This document shows, one piece after another, positions 16,737-24,225 of a stretch of 35,267 nucleotides of DNA (positions within the stretch are counted from its first letter, which is position 1; each line of letters starts with the position of its first letter). The DNA comes from an uncultured Collinsella sp. GTDB taxonomy: Bacteria; Actinomycetota; Coriobacteriia; Coriobacteriales; Coriobacteriaceae. The translations under genes and the position numbers were made by a program. The notes beneath the pieces are model-generated. The model saw nothing but the letters and a program-made list of their open reading frames with translations, had not been told where the DNA came from and ran no database searches. The DNA lies in NCBI GenBank assembly GCA_959601045.1, contig CAUGNZ010000025.1, positions 1 through 35,267 of the forward strand, read 5' to 3'.

Positions 16737-16779
16737 CTTTACCTACCGTTTACCGCCTGTTTTAGCACGTTTACCAAAC
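16737..16779 (+). promoter_or_regulatory. Helically phased TTTACC direct repeats upstream of ppdK
   Basis: Four imperfect repeats follow each other with periods of 11, 11 and 10 bases: CTTTACCTACC, GTTTACCGCCT, GTTTTAGCAC and GTTTACCAAAC. The exact TTTACC hexamer is at 16738, 16749 and 16770, offsets of 11 and 21 bases, so on one face of the helix. An inverted relative, GGTAACC, is at 16728. The set ends about 37 bases before the TATAGT box, a position suited to an activator. Confidence 0.5.
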
Positions 16780-16816
16780 CGCGCACCCTCTGCTCAAGCC
16801 TGCCCAAAACCCGCCG

Positions 16817-16822
16817 TATAGT
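16817..16822 (+). promoter_or_regulatory. Candidate -10 box of ppdK
   Basis: TATAGT lies 75 bases before the ppdK GTG. The matching -35 position (TCAAGC or neighbours near 16794) is poor, which fits a promoter that depends on an activator. Confidence 0.45.
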
Positions 16823-16897
16823 TCCCTCACGGCCTGCATCCGGCGGGTCGATTCGTTACCACGGTCGTGCGCGTAAGCGCATGGAAGGGGAAGTATC

Positions 16898-19648
16898 GTG
16901 AGCGATTGCAAGAGGGTTTACCGTTTTGGAACCGACGCCCAGGGCACCTGTGTCACCGAGGGCGACAAGTCCATGAACTTCGTGCTTGGTGGCAAGGGCG
17001 CTAACCTTGCCGAGATGAGCCGTATCGGCCTGCCGGTTCCCGGTGGCTTTACCATTACCTGCCAGACTTGCGTTGAGTACTCCGGCGCCGGCAACGTGTG
17101 GCCGGAGGGCGCGCTCGACGAGATCGTTGCCGCCGAGGTCGACCTCGAGGCCCGCTGCGGCAAGAAGCTCGGCGATGCCTCCGATCCGCTGCTCGTGTCG
17201 GTCCGCTCGGGCGCTCCGTTCTCCATGCCCGGCATGATGGACACGGTTCTCAACCTGGGCCTCAACGACGATTCCGTCCAGGGCCTTATCGCCCAGACGC
17301 AAAACCCGCGCTTTGCCTGGGATAGCTACCGCCGCTTTATCCAGATGTTCTCCAACGTCGTCATGGGTGTCGATGCCGACTTGTTCGAGAATGCCCTGAC
17401 CCAGGCCCGCCTGGTCGCCGGCGTTCGCGTCGATTCCGAGCTTTCGGCCGAGGACCTGCAGGAACTCGTCGAGACCTTTAAGGGCATCTTCTCCGAGAAC
17501 GTCGAGGCTGCCCTGTATCCCGAGCTCGTGGTCGCTGACGGCAAGCCCGTCTTCCCGCACGACCCGGAGCTTCAGCTGCGCCTTGCCATCCAGGCCGTCT
17601 TTGGCAGCTGGATGAACGAGCGCGCCTGCATCTACCGCAAACAGCACGGCATCTCCGACGAGCTCGGTACTGCCGTCAACGTCCAAGCCATGGCCTTTGG
17701 CAACAAGGGGGAGACCTCTGCGACCGGCGTCGCCTTTACGCGCAACCCGGCCGACGGCACTAAGGAGTTCTACGGTGACTTTCTGGTCAACGCCCAGGGC
17801 GAGGACGTCGTCGCCGGCATCCGCAACACCGAGCCCATCGCCGACCTCAAGACCACCCCAGGCCTCGAGTCCGCAGGTGAGGAGCTTGAGCGTGTCTTCC
17901 TGACGCTTGAGGACCACTATCGCGATATGTGCGATATCGAGTTCACCATCGAGCAGGGTAAGCTCTGGATGCTCCAGACCCGCGTGGGCAAGCGCACCGC
18001 CACCGCCGCCCTGCGCATCGCCATCGAGATGGTCGAGGAGGGCCTCATCACCCGCGAGGAGGCCGTGAGCCGCATCGACCCTGCACAGCTCGACCAGCTC
18101 CTGCACCCGCAGTTCGACGCCTCCAAGAAGTACGAGGCGCTCGCTACCGGTCTTAACGCCAGCCCCGGTGCCGCCGTGGGCGAGGTCGTGTTCTCGAGTG
18201 ATGACGCCGTCGCGCGCGCCAACGAGGGCTACAAGGTCATTCTGGTTCGCTGGGAGACCAACCCCGACGACCTGAAGGGCATGGTCGCCGCCGAGGGCAT
18301 CCTGACCAGCCACGGTGGCAAGACGAGCCATGCCGCCGTTATCGCCCGCGGCATGGGTACGCCCTGCGTTTGCGGCGTTGAGCGCTTCCACATTGACGCG
18401 GCAGAGAAGGTCGTGCGCATCGAGGGCAGCGACCGCGTGCTGCGCGAGGGCGATGTCATCTCCATCGACGGCACCCAGGGTATCGTCGTCGACGGCGCGG
18501 TCGACCTGGTCTCTGCAGAGCTCACCGGCGACCTGGACACCATCCTGTCTTGGGCTGATGAGATCCGTTTGGACGAGACCTGCGGCCACGCCAACCACGT
18601 GCGCGTTAACGCCGACAACCCCGAGGATGCTGCACTCGCGCTCGAGTTTGGCGCCGAGGCCATCGGTCTGTGCCGCACCGAGCACATGTTCCTGGGCGAT
18701 CGCAAGAACATCATCCAGAGCTTTATCCTGTCTGACGATGAGGCCGTGAAGCAGCAGGCCCTGGCCGACCTGCTCAAGGTTCAGACCGAGGACTTCCTGG
18801 CGATGTTCAAGACCATGTCCGGTCGCGATGTGGTCGTCCGCCTGCTCGATCCGCCGCTTCATGAGTTCCTGGATAATCCTCGCGAGCTCGAGGTCGCCAT
18901 CACCAAGAAGGAGGCCGCCGGCGCTCCCGAGGAGGAGCTCGCTGCCCTGCGCGCCCGCCTGCGTCGCATTGACGGCATGGTCGAGTCCAACCCCATGCTG
19001 GGCTTGCGCGGCGTGCGCCTGTCCGTCGTCTTTGGCGATCTGCCGCTCATGCAGGTTCGCGCCGTCGCCACGGCCGCTGCCCGCCTTATCAAGGAGGGTG
19101 TCGACCCGCGCCCCGAGATCATGGTTCCGCTCGTTTCCATCACGGCCGAGCATGTCCAGACCCGCGAGGTTATCGAGCGCGTGATCGCCGAGGTTTCCGC
19201 CGAGGAAGGCGTCGAGCTCAATATTCCCGTGGGCACGATGCTCGAGCTGCCGCGTGCCTGCATGGTCGCTGACGAGATCGCCCATCATGCCGACTTCTTC
19301 TGCTTTGGCACCAACGACCTCACCCAGACGACCTTTGGCTTCTCGCGCGATGACGCCGAGGCCAAGTTCATCCCGCTGTACATGCATAAAAAGATTCTGA
19401 AAGACAACCCCTTCGAGACCATCGACGCGGCGGTGCTGGAGCTCGTGCGCTTGGCCGTCGAGAAGGGCCGCGCCACCAATCCCGACATGCACTTTGGCGT
19501 GTGCGGCGAGCACGGCGGCGACCCCAAGTCCATCAAGGGCCTGTTTAACGTGGCCGACGTGGACTACGTGTCCTGCTCGCCCTATCGCGTGCCCCTCGCG
19601 CGCCTGGCTGCCGCTCAGGCCAAGCTCGAGGCCAAGCGTTCCGCCTAA
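16898..19648 (+). CDS. ppdK: Pyruvate, phosphate dikinase
   Basis: PPDK interconverts pyruvate, ATP and phosphate with PEP, AMP and pyrophosphate. It is used in glycolysis or gluconeogenesis by anaerobes. The 916-residue protein has an N-terminal ATP-grasp domain (GGKGANLAEM, RSGAPFSMPGMMDT), the swivelling phosphohistidine domain with GGKTSHAAVIARGMG (His478 catalytic, Thr476 the PpsR target), and the C-terminal PEP/pyruvate barrel with GLCRTEHMF, FGTNDLTQTTFG and the active-site Cys869 in GVCGEHGGDP. The start is GTG after GGAAGGGG. It is slightly longer than the usual 870-900 residues. Its neighbour ppsR is its expected regulator. Confidence 0.98.
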   Translation: MSDCKRVYRFGTDAQGTCVTEGDKSMNFVLGGKGANLAEMSRIGLPVPGGFTITCQTCVEYSGAGNVWPEGALDEIVAAEVDLEARCGKKLGDASDPLLVSVRSGAPFSMPGMMDTVLNLGLNDDSVQGLIAQTQNPRFAWDSYRRFIQMFSNVVMGVDADLFENALTQARLVAGVRVDSELSAEDLQELVETFKGIFSENVEAALYPELVVADGKPVFPHDPELQLRLAIQAVFGSWMNERACIYRKQHGISDELGTAVNVQAMAFGNKGETSATGVAFTRNPADGTKEFYGDFLVNAQGEDVVAGIRNTEPIADLKTTPGLESAGEELERVFLTLEDHYRDMCDIEFTIEQGKLWMLQTRVGKRTATAALRIAIEMVEEGLITREEAVSRIDPAQLDQLLHPQFDASKKYEALATGLNASPGAAVGEVVFSSDDAVARANEGYKVILVRWETNPDDLKGMVAAEGILTSHGGKTSHAAVIARGMGTPCVCGVERFHIDAAEKVVRIEGSDRVLREGDVISIDGTQGIVVDGAVDLVSAELTGDLDTILSWADEIRLDETCGHANHVRVNADNPEDAALALEFGAEAIGLCRTEHMFLGDRKNIIQSFILSDDEAVKQQALADLLKVQTEDFLAMFKTMSGRDVVVRLLDPPLHEFLDNPRELEVAITKKEAAGAPEEELAALRARLRRIDGMVESNPMLGLRGVRLSVVFGDLPLMQVRAVATAAARLIKEGVDPRPEIMVPLVSITAEHVQTREVIERVIAEVSAEEGVELNIPVGTMLELPRACMVADEIAHHADFFCFGTNDLTQTTFGFSRDDAEAKFIPLYMHKKILKDNPFETIDAAVLELVRLAVEKGRATNPDMHFGVCGEHGGDPKSIKGLFNVADVDYVSCSPYRVPLARLAAAQAKLEAKRSA

Positions 19649-19686
19649 CGTTTTGGGTTTAGACGCCTAGCGTAGCCCCCTTCATG

Positions 19687-19714
19687 CCGCCCGTCTCATT
19701 CGTGAGACGGGTGG
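19687..19714 (+). terminator. Hairpin after ppdK, probable terminator
   Basis: Twelve-base arms (19687-19698 and 19703-19714) pair fully, counting one G-T pair, around a TTCG tetraloop. Only TTATC follows directly; a thymine-rich stretch comes about 14 bases later. It is therefore a less certain terminator than the others in this window, though it may also stabilise the 3' end. Confidence 0.6.
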
Positions 19715-19760
19715 TTATCATGTGCGGGTTTTGTCTTTTTGTCTGCGTGAAAAAATGTTC

Positions 19761-19788
19761 TTGCAGCAGAAACCCGCGCGTGTATACT
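19761..19788 (+). promoter_or_regulatory. Promoter of rplS
   Basis: TTGCAG (19761-19766) and TATACT (19783-19788) are 16 bases apart. Transcription would begin near 19795, giving a leader of about 63 bases. That leader contains an inverted repeat, GTGCCG (19810-19815) with CGGCAC (19828-19833). Confidence 0.65.
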
Positions 19789-19857
19789 AGAATACGTTTG
19801 TTCAACTACGTGCCGGCCAAGGTGGTACGGCACCTCTAGAAGAGTAAGGAATTGCAC

Positions 19858-20199
19858 ATGGATTACATCCGCGCAATCGAGCGTCAGCAGATCCGCGAGG
19901 ACATTCCTCAGGTTCGCGTCGCCGACAACGTCAAGGTTCACTACCGCATTAAGGAAGGCGACCGCGAGCGCATTCAGGTCTTCCAGGGCGACGTCATCCG
20001 CATGGCCGGCGCCGGTGCCCGCGAGACCTTCACCGTCCGCAAGATGTCCTTCGGTGTCGGTGTTGAGCGTACCTTCCCGCTTCACAGCCCCAAGATCGCC
20101 AAGCTCGAGGTCGTTCGTCATGGTCGCGTCCGTCGCGCCAAGCTGTACTACCTCCGCGACAAGGTGGGCAAGGCTGCTCGCATCCCCGAGAAGCGCTAA
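19858..20199 (+). CDS. rplS: Ribosomal protein L19
   Basis: Large-subunit protein L19, 113 residues, at the 30S-50S interface. The ATG at 19858 has AAGGA 7 bases upstream; a TTG two codons earlier is too close to it. The family blocks FQGDVIRMAGAGARETFTVRK (split by one motif), GVGVERTFPLHSPKI and RAKLYYLRDKVGKAARI are present. It is transcribed alone between a promoter and a clear terminator, and is followed by rnhB as in many bacteria. Confidence 0.97.
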   Translation: MDYIRAIERQQIREDIPQVRVADNVKVHYRIKEGDRERIQVFQGDVIRMAGAGARETFTVRKMSFGVGVERTFPLHSPKIAKLEVVRHGRVRRAKLYYLRDKVGKAARIPEKR

Positions 20200-20233
20200 G
20201 AAGATCGCAGCGTCTGTCCACTCGTTTGGACAC

Positions 20234-20264
20234 AAGGGTCACCTTCGGGTGGCCCTTCTTTTTA
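20234..20264 (+). terminator. Intrinsic terminator after rplS
   Basis: AAGGGTCACC and GGTGGCCCTT pair over ten positions (one G-T pair) around a TTCG loop, followed by CTTTTTAT. A second small hairpin, TGTCCA with TGGACA (20215-20232), lies just before it. Confidence 0.88.
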
Positions 20265-20292
20265 TCTGATTTGCATGCAAGGAGGGCCTGGT

Positions 20293-21081
20293 ATGGCCAA
20301 CATGACGAGCTCGGTTTCGGCATCGCAGGTTGCCGGTGAGTTGGCGAGCGCTACGTTTGAGGAGATTCCCGCCCTCGTGGAGCATTATCGCGAGGACCCA
20401 CGCCAGCAGGTGATCAAGGCTTGTGAACGCGCCCTCAAACGCCATGCCAAAGAGCTTGCCGAGCGCGAGCGCGTCAATGACATGTACGAGCTTATGCATG
20501 AGCTTGGTGGCGATGGGGTGGTCGTTGGTGTCGACGAGGTGGGTCGCGGATCGGTGGCCGGCCCTTTGACGGTATGCGCCGTCTGTCTTCCTATGGAGCC
20601 GCGCGTCTGGGGTATCAACGATTCCAAAAAGCTCACGCCCGCGCGCCGCGAGTTGCTCTCAGTGAAGATTGCCGAGGTGGCGACGGCGATCGGTTTTTGC
20701 CATATCGCGCCGAAGGATATCGATGAAATGGGCATGGCCCGTGCTATCCGTACTGCCGTTGCGGGCGCCGTGGCCGATACGGGACTTGAGCCCGACTGCG
20801 TCCTCATGGATGGCAACCCCTTGGGCGCCGTTCCCAACGAGCGCGATGTGGTGAAGGGCGATGCCAAAATCGCCTGCATCGCCGCGGCGTCCATCATGGC
20901 CAAGGTCACGCGTGACGAGATGATGGTCGAGTACGACGCCGAGTATCCCGAGTACCATCTGGCCGAGTCGAAGGGCTATGCAAGCCCCGAGCATATCGAG
21001 GCCATTCGCAAACATGGACTTTGTCCACTGCACCGCGTGAGCTTTTGCGGAAACTTTCTGCAGACTGAGCGCCTTTTCTAG
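20293..21081 (+). CDS. rnhB: Ribonuclease HII
   Basis: RNase HII removes RNA from RNA-DNA hybrids and misincorporated ribonucleotides. The 262-residue protein has the catalytic motif GVDEVGRGSVAGP (Asp81, Glu82), the SKKL motif, the aspartate in VLMDGNP and the block KGDAKIACIAAASIMAKVTRD. An N-terminal extension of about 70 residues precedes the catalytic core, as in B. subtilis RnhB. ATG at 20293 is preferred over ATG at 20275 because GGAGGG is 6 bases upstream. It begins 29 bases after the rplS terminator. Confidence 0.95.
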   Translation: MANMTSSVSASQVAGELASATFEEIPALVEHYREDPRQQVIKACERALKRHAKELAERERVNDMYELMHELGGDGVVVGVDEVGRGSVAGPLTVCAVCLPMEPRVWGINDSKKLTPARRELLSVKIAEVATAIGFCHIAPKDIDEMGMARAIRTAVAGAVADTGLEPDCVLMDGNPLGAVPNERDVVKGDAKIACIAAASIMAKVTRDEMMVEYDAEYPEYHLAESKGYASPEHIEAIRKHGLCPLHRVSFCGNFLQTERLF

Positions 21082-21130
21082 GTCAATTGTGGAGACAGGG
21101 ACCTCTGGGGTTTTATAAACCTGCTGGTGG

Positions 21131-21172
21131 CGGGCCGTATGCAACACCATTGCTGCGTACGGCCCGTTTTTT
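21131..21172 (+). terminator. Intrinsic terminator after rnhB
   Basis: CGGGCCGTATGCA (from 21131) pairs with TGCGTACGGCCCG (ending 21166) with one mismatched position, followed by six thymines. It separates rnhB from yraN. A TTGACG hexamer overlaps the end of the thymine run but no matching -10 box was found. Confidence 0.88.
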
Positions 21173-21212
21173 GACGGCATTTGGTCAGCTTTTGGTTTGC
21201 TTCCGGTACTTA

Positions 21213-21258
21213 CCCGCACGAAAGGTGCCCTCATCATCGGGGCAATGCAGCGTGCGGG
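21213..21258 (+). other. Nested stem-loop in the yraN leader
   Basis: An outer stem CCCGCACG (21213-21220) with CGTGCGGG (21251-21258) is perfect over 8 bases. Inside it, TGCCC and GGGCA form a second stem around a 9-base loop. The outer stem ends two bases before the AAGGAG ribosome site of yraN. It could be a regulatory RNA element or a protein-binding site; no known riboswitch class was recognised. Confidence 0.5.
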
Positions 21259-21270
21259 AAAGGAGACCCC

Positions 21271-21756
21271 ATGAGTGCCGCAAGCAAAAAGAGCAAGACG
21301 CAGCAGCTCAAGGAGCGTTGGGAAAACGGCGAGCTCGACTGCGGGGCGATGACGCCCGACTTTATCAAGGGACTCAGTCCCCGCGAGCTGGGCATGCTGG
21401 GCGAGCTGATCACCATCGACTACTTTAACGAGCGCGGCTACACCTTGCTGGAGCAGGGTTATCGTTGCTCCGAGGGCGAGGCCGATCTGGTGCTGCTCGA
21501 TGAACTCGACGATGTCGTGGTGATGGCCGAGGTCAAGACCAGACGCGTCGCACTGGATTGCAGCACGCGGGTCTTTCCCGAGGAGGCCGTGGACGCCCAA
21601 AAGCAACGCCGCTACCGCCGCATCGCAAGTTGCTATCTCATGGAGCATTATCCGCTCAAGGCGATTCGCTTCGATGCCGTGGGTGTCACCATTCGTGGCG
21701 GGCATATCGCCGAGATCGAGCATCAGTACAACGCGTTCGATTGGCAGGTGTCGTGA
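21271..21756 (+). CDS. yraN: YraN / UPF0102-family nuclease-like protein
   Basis: UPF0102 protein of 161 residues with the restriction-endonuclease-like core: GELITIDYFNERGYTLLEQG, the acidic pair in SEGEADLVLLD, and VMAEVKTRR. These form the Glu/Asp...ExK pattern of a possible nuclease site. Its molecular role is not settled. About 45 residues precede the core. ATG at 21271 is chosen for the AAGGAG 6 bases upstream; an earlier in-frame start at 21181 would run through the stem-loop. The stop overlaps the comM start (TGATG), and the rnhB-yraN-comM-dprA order is common. Confidence 0.92.
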   Translation: MSAASKKSKTQQLKERWENGELDCGAMTPDFIKGLSPRELGMLGELITIDYFNERGYTLLEQGYRCSEGEADLVLLDELDDVVVMAEVKTRRVALDCSTRVFPEEAVDAQKQRRYRRIASCYLMEHYPLKAIRFDAVGVTIRGGHIAEIEHQYNAFDWQVS

Positions 21757-23279
21757 TGGCGTTTGAGACGTTTGCCGTTCACGCGGCCTGCATCCGTGGC
21801 GTCGAGGCGATTCACGTCACGGTCGAGGTCTCGCTTGCCGGTGGTGTTCCGGGCATCCAAATGCTCGGCATTCCGAGTATGGAGGTGATGGAGTCACGCG
21901 GTCGTATTCGCTGCGCGATGCGCTCCGCCGGGTTCGAGATCCCACGCTCGGGCATTACGGTCAACCTAGCGCCCGGCGATATTCGCAAGACCGGTAGCGG
22001 CTTTGATCTGCCCATCGCCATCGCGGTTCTGGCGGCCGATGGGCAGATTCCCCGTGACAACCTCGATCGCTGCCTTATCGCCGGCGAGCTCGGCTTGGAC
22101 GGTACGGTGCTTCCCGTCAAGGGCGAGGTGGCGTTTCAGCTGCTGGCTCGTGACATGGGGCTGTCCTTTATCGCCGGCAGGTCCGATCAGCATGTGCCGC
22201 TTGCGGGCGTTGATTGCGGCTTTATCGATCATCTGTCTCAGCTTGCTCGCGGCATGGGCGATGCCGTGCGTCATTATCTGGATTCCGAGGGTGTTGAGAC
22301 GACCTTTGAGCCCGAACTCGACTATGCCGATGTGCTGGGGCAGGAAGTCGCTAAACGCGGCATGGCGCTTGCGGCCGCCGGCGAGCTCGGCCTGCTCATG
22401 ATCGGCTCGCCCGGTTCGGGTAAGACCATGCTCGCGCGCCGTATGACCGGCATTCTGCCCGAGCTTTCCGTTGAGGACCAGCAGGAAGCGCTGTGCATCC
22501 ATTCGGTTTTGGGTGAGAACATCGATGGCTTATTGGCAGGTCATCGGCCGTTTCGAAGTCCCCATCACAGCATATCAACGGCTGGCCTCATTGGCGGAGG
22601 GCGCCCGGTGCATCCGGGTGAGATCAGCCTGGCTCATGGCGGCGTGCTCTTTTTGGACGAGCTTGCTGAGTTTCCCACGGGTGTGCTGCAGACGCTGCGT
22701 CAGCCCATCGAACGCGGCTACGTCAGGATCGTACGCGTCGACGGGGCTTTTACCTTCCCGTCGCGCTTTCAGCTGCTGGCTGCGAGCAATCCCTGCCCCT
22801 GCGGCTTTTTGGGCGATCGTGAGGTACCGTGTCGCTGCTCGGCGGCGATGGTCGAGCGCTATCGGTCTAAACTGCGCGGTCCTTTGGCCGACCGTATCGA
22901 CATGATGATCGATGTGACCCGTCCCGACCCTCAGGTGATTATCGAGGGCGCGGAGGGTATGTCGTCAGCTGAGTTACGTGACTACGTTGTGCGCGGTCGC
23001 GCTTTTCGCGCTTGGCGCGAATCCCGTATGGACGATGCTGATGCCGAGGCCGAGGATGACGAGACACGGTCCATTGACGGCGTCGTTTCGACCTTTGAGC
23101 TCGATGATGCGGCGGAGAAGTGTGTGCTCGGCCTGTCGAAGCGCACGCATCTCACGGGCCGCGGCATCGTGCGCCTGGTGCGTATCGCGCGTACCATCGC
23201 CGACGTCGCCGAGAGCGAGCAAGTGACGCAGGACCACGTGCTCGAGGCGGCGATGTACCAGGGAAGGAGGGACCAATGA
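21756..23279 (+). CDS. comM: ComM-type Mg-chelatase-like AAA ATPase
   Basis: YifB/ComM family, 507 residues; Vibrio ComM is a helicase for branch migration in natural transformation. The N-terminal domain (about residues 1-170) has VPGIQMLGIPSMEVMES, NLAPGDIRKTGSGFDLPIA and GELGLDG. The AAA domain has Walker A GSPGSGKT at residue 217 and Walker B GVLFLDELAEF, then CPCG and CRC cysteine pairs. The ATG is within the yraN stop (TGATG). The frame is also open upstream, but that stretch lies inside yraN and is not homologous. Its stop overlaps the dprA start. Confidence 0.94.
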   Translation: MAFETFAVHAACIRGVEAIHVTVEVSLAGGVPGIQMLGIPSMEVMESRGRIRCAMRSAGFEIPRSGITVNLAPGDIRKTGSGFDLPIAIAVLAADGQIPRDNLDRCLIAGELGLDGTVLPVKGEVAFQLLARDMGLSFIAGRSDQHVPLAGVDCGFIDHLSQLARGMGDAVRHYLDSEGVETTFEPELDYADVLGQEVAKRGMALAAAGELGLLMIGSPGSGKTMLARRMTGILPELSVEDQQEALCIHSVLGENIDGLLAGHRPFRSPHHSISTAGLIGGGRPVHPGEISLAHGGVLFLDELAEFPTGVLQTLRQPIERGYVRIVRVDGAFTFPSRFQLLAASNPCPCGFLGDREVPCRCSAAMVERYRSKLRGPLADRIDMMIDVTRPDPQVIIEGAEGMSSAELRDYVVRGRAFRAWRESRMDDADAEAEDDETRSIDGVVSTFELDDAAEKCVLGLSKRTHLTGRGIVRLVRIARTIADVAESEQVTQDHVLEAAMYQGRRDQ

Positions 23280-24211
23280 TGGCCGAGGGGACCTTCGAGC
23301 TGCATCCAGGTGACGCGTTGTATCCCGAGACCGTTTTGGAGCTTTCTGATGTACCCCAGACACTCTATGTGCGCGGCAACCCCGAGGTGCTTTCGACGCC
23401 CGCGCTCTCCATCATCGGCGCGCGCAAGGCCTCTCCGTATGGTCTTGCCGTGGCAGAGCTTGCGGCAAAGGTTGCGGTCGAGGCGGGCGTGACGGTAGTT
23501 TCGGGCGGCGCGGTCGGTTGTGACCAGGCCTCGGGTTGGGCTGCGGTCAATGCCGGCGGCAAACACGTCGTGGTGCTGGGGACGGGCGCCGACGTGGTCT
23601 ACCCGCGTTCGAGCGCGGGGCTTATTACGCGCACGCTCGATACGGGTGGCGCGGTCGTGTCGATCTCTCCGTGGGGCATGGGTCCGCGCAAGTTTGCCTT
23701 TCCGCGCCGCAATCGCGTAATCGCGGCCCTGTCGCAAGCCCTCTTTGTATCCGAGGCGGGTATGCCTTCCGGGACGTTTTCTACAGCCGAGGCTGCTATG
23801 GATTTGGGGCGAGAACTTCTTGCCGTGCCAGGGTCGATCCTATCGCCCGAGTCGCGTGGCACGAATTACCTCATTGCGAACGGTGCCTGCTGCATCATCG
23901 ACGAGGAATCTATCGAGATGGCTATTTCACGCATCTACGGCACCCTGCGCTACTCGCGCCCCGATGCTCCCGGCATTGCCGACCTGGATCAAACACAGCA
24001 GACCGTGATGCATGCGCTCATCGCCTCTCCGCTCAAGGTCGACGACATCGCGGCGCTCGTCTCGCTCGATGCCGTCGGCGTACTCAAACTCCTGAGTTCG
24101 CTTGAGCTCGAGGGTCTTATCGAGCGCATGATGGATGGAAGGTATGCGCCCTCCAAGTTTGCCCTTCACGCTCAGACACCCTTCGGTCACAATGGAAAAC
24201 ATGTCAATTAG
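23276..24211 (+). CDS. dprA: DprA/Smf-family DNA processing protein
   Basis: DprA loads RecA on incoming single-stranded DNA. The 311-residue protein has the Rossmann-type core with SIIGARKASPYG, VVSGGAVGCDQASGWAA, VVVLGTGADVVYPRSS, FAFPRRNRVIAALSQALFV and SGTFSTAEAAMDLGRELLAVPG. The C-terminal 75 residues form the winged-helix region (ALIASPLKVDDIAALV). It has no N-terminal SAM domain, and the usual glutamate after the G-L-L-S segment is replaced (VVSISPWG), so it is somewhat divergent. Start ATG 23276 overlaps the comM stop (ATGA); a second ATG follows at 23279. GGAAGGAGGG is upstream. Confidence 0.93.
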   Translation: MMAEGTFELHPGDALYPETVLELSDVPQTLYVRGNPEVLSTPALSIIGARKASPYGLAVAELAAKVAVEAGVTVVSGGAVGCDQASGWAAVNAGGKHVVVLGTGADVVYPRSSAGLITRTLDTGGAVVSISPWGMGPRKFAFPRRNRVIAALSQALFVSEAGMPSGTFSTAEAAMDLGRELLAVPGSILSPESRGTNYLIANGACCIIDEESIEMAISRIYGTLRYSRPDAPGIADLDQTQQTVMHALIASPLKVDDIAALVSLDAVGVLKLLSSLELEGLIERMMDGRYAPSKFALHAQTPFGHNGKHVN

Positions 24212-24225
24212 AAAGGTGTTTGCAG

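Larger units (their letters stand above)
16549..16897 (+). other. Intergenic region ppsR-ppdK (349 bases)
   Basis: This is the longest gap in the window. From left to right it holds a 34-base inverted repeat (16559-16639), an AT-rich stretch with no clear feature (16640-16727), GGTAACC (16728-16734), a set of phased TTTACC repeats (16737-16779), a TATAGT -10 box (16817-16822) and an untranslated leader of about 70 bases with the GGAAGGGG ribosome site. No open frame in it looks like a gene. Confidence 0.7.

Noticed and set aside
16856..19513. A minus-strand open frame of nearly 900 codons opposite ppdK
   Set aside because: Same cause: the frame mirrors ppdK codons, is rich in Leu, Gly, His and Asp and shows no family motif.
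21088..21110. A GGAGACAGGGACC stretch after rnhB as a second copy of the REP-like core
   Set aside because: Only a short purine-rich similarity to GGGACGGGG is seen, with no inverted partner; too weak to list as a repeat.
21171..21212. A promoter for yraN beginning with TTGACG at 21171
   Set aside because: The -10 position at 16-18 bases is GGTTTG or similar, which is not acceptable; the hexamer overlaps the terminator thymines.
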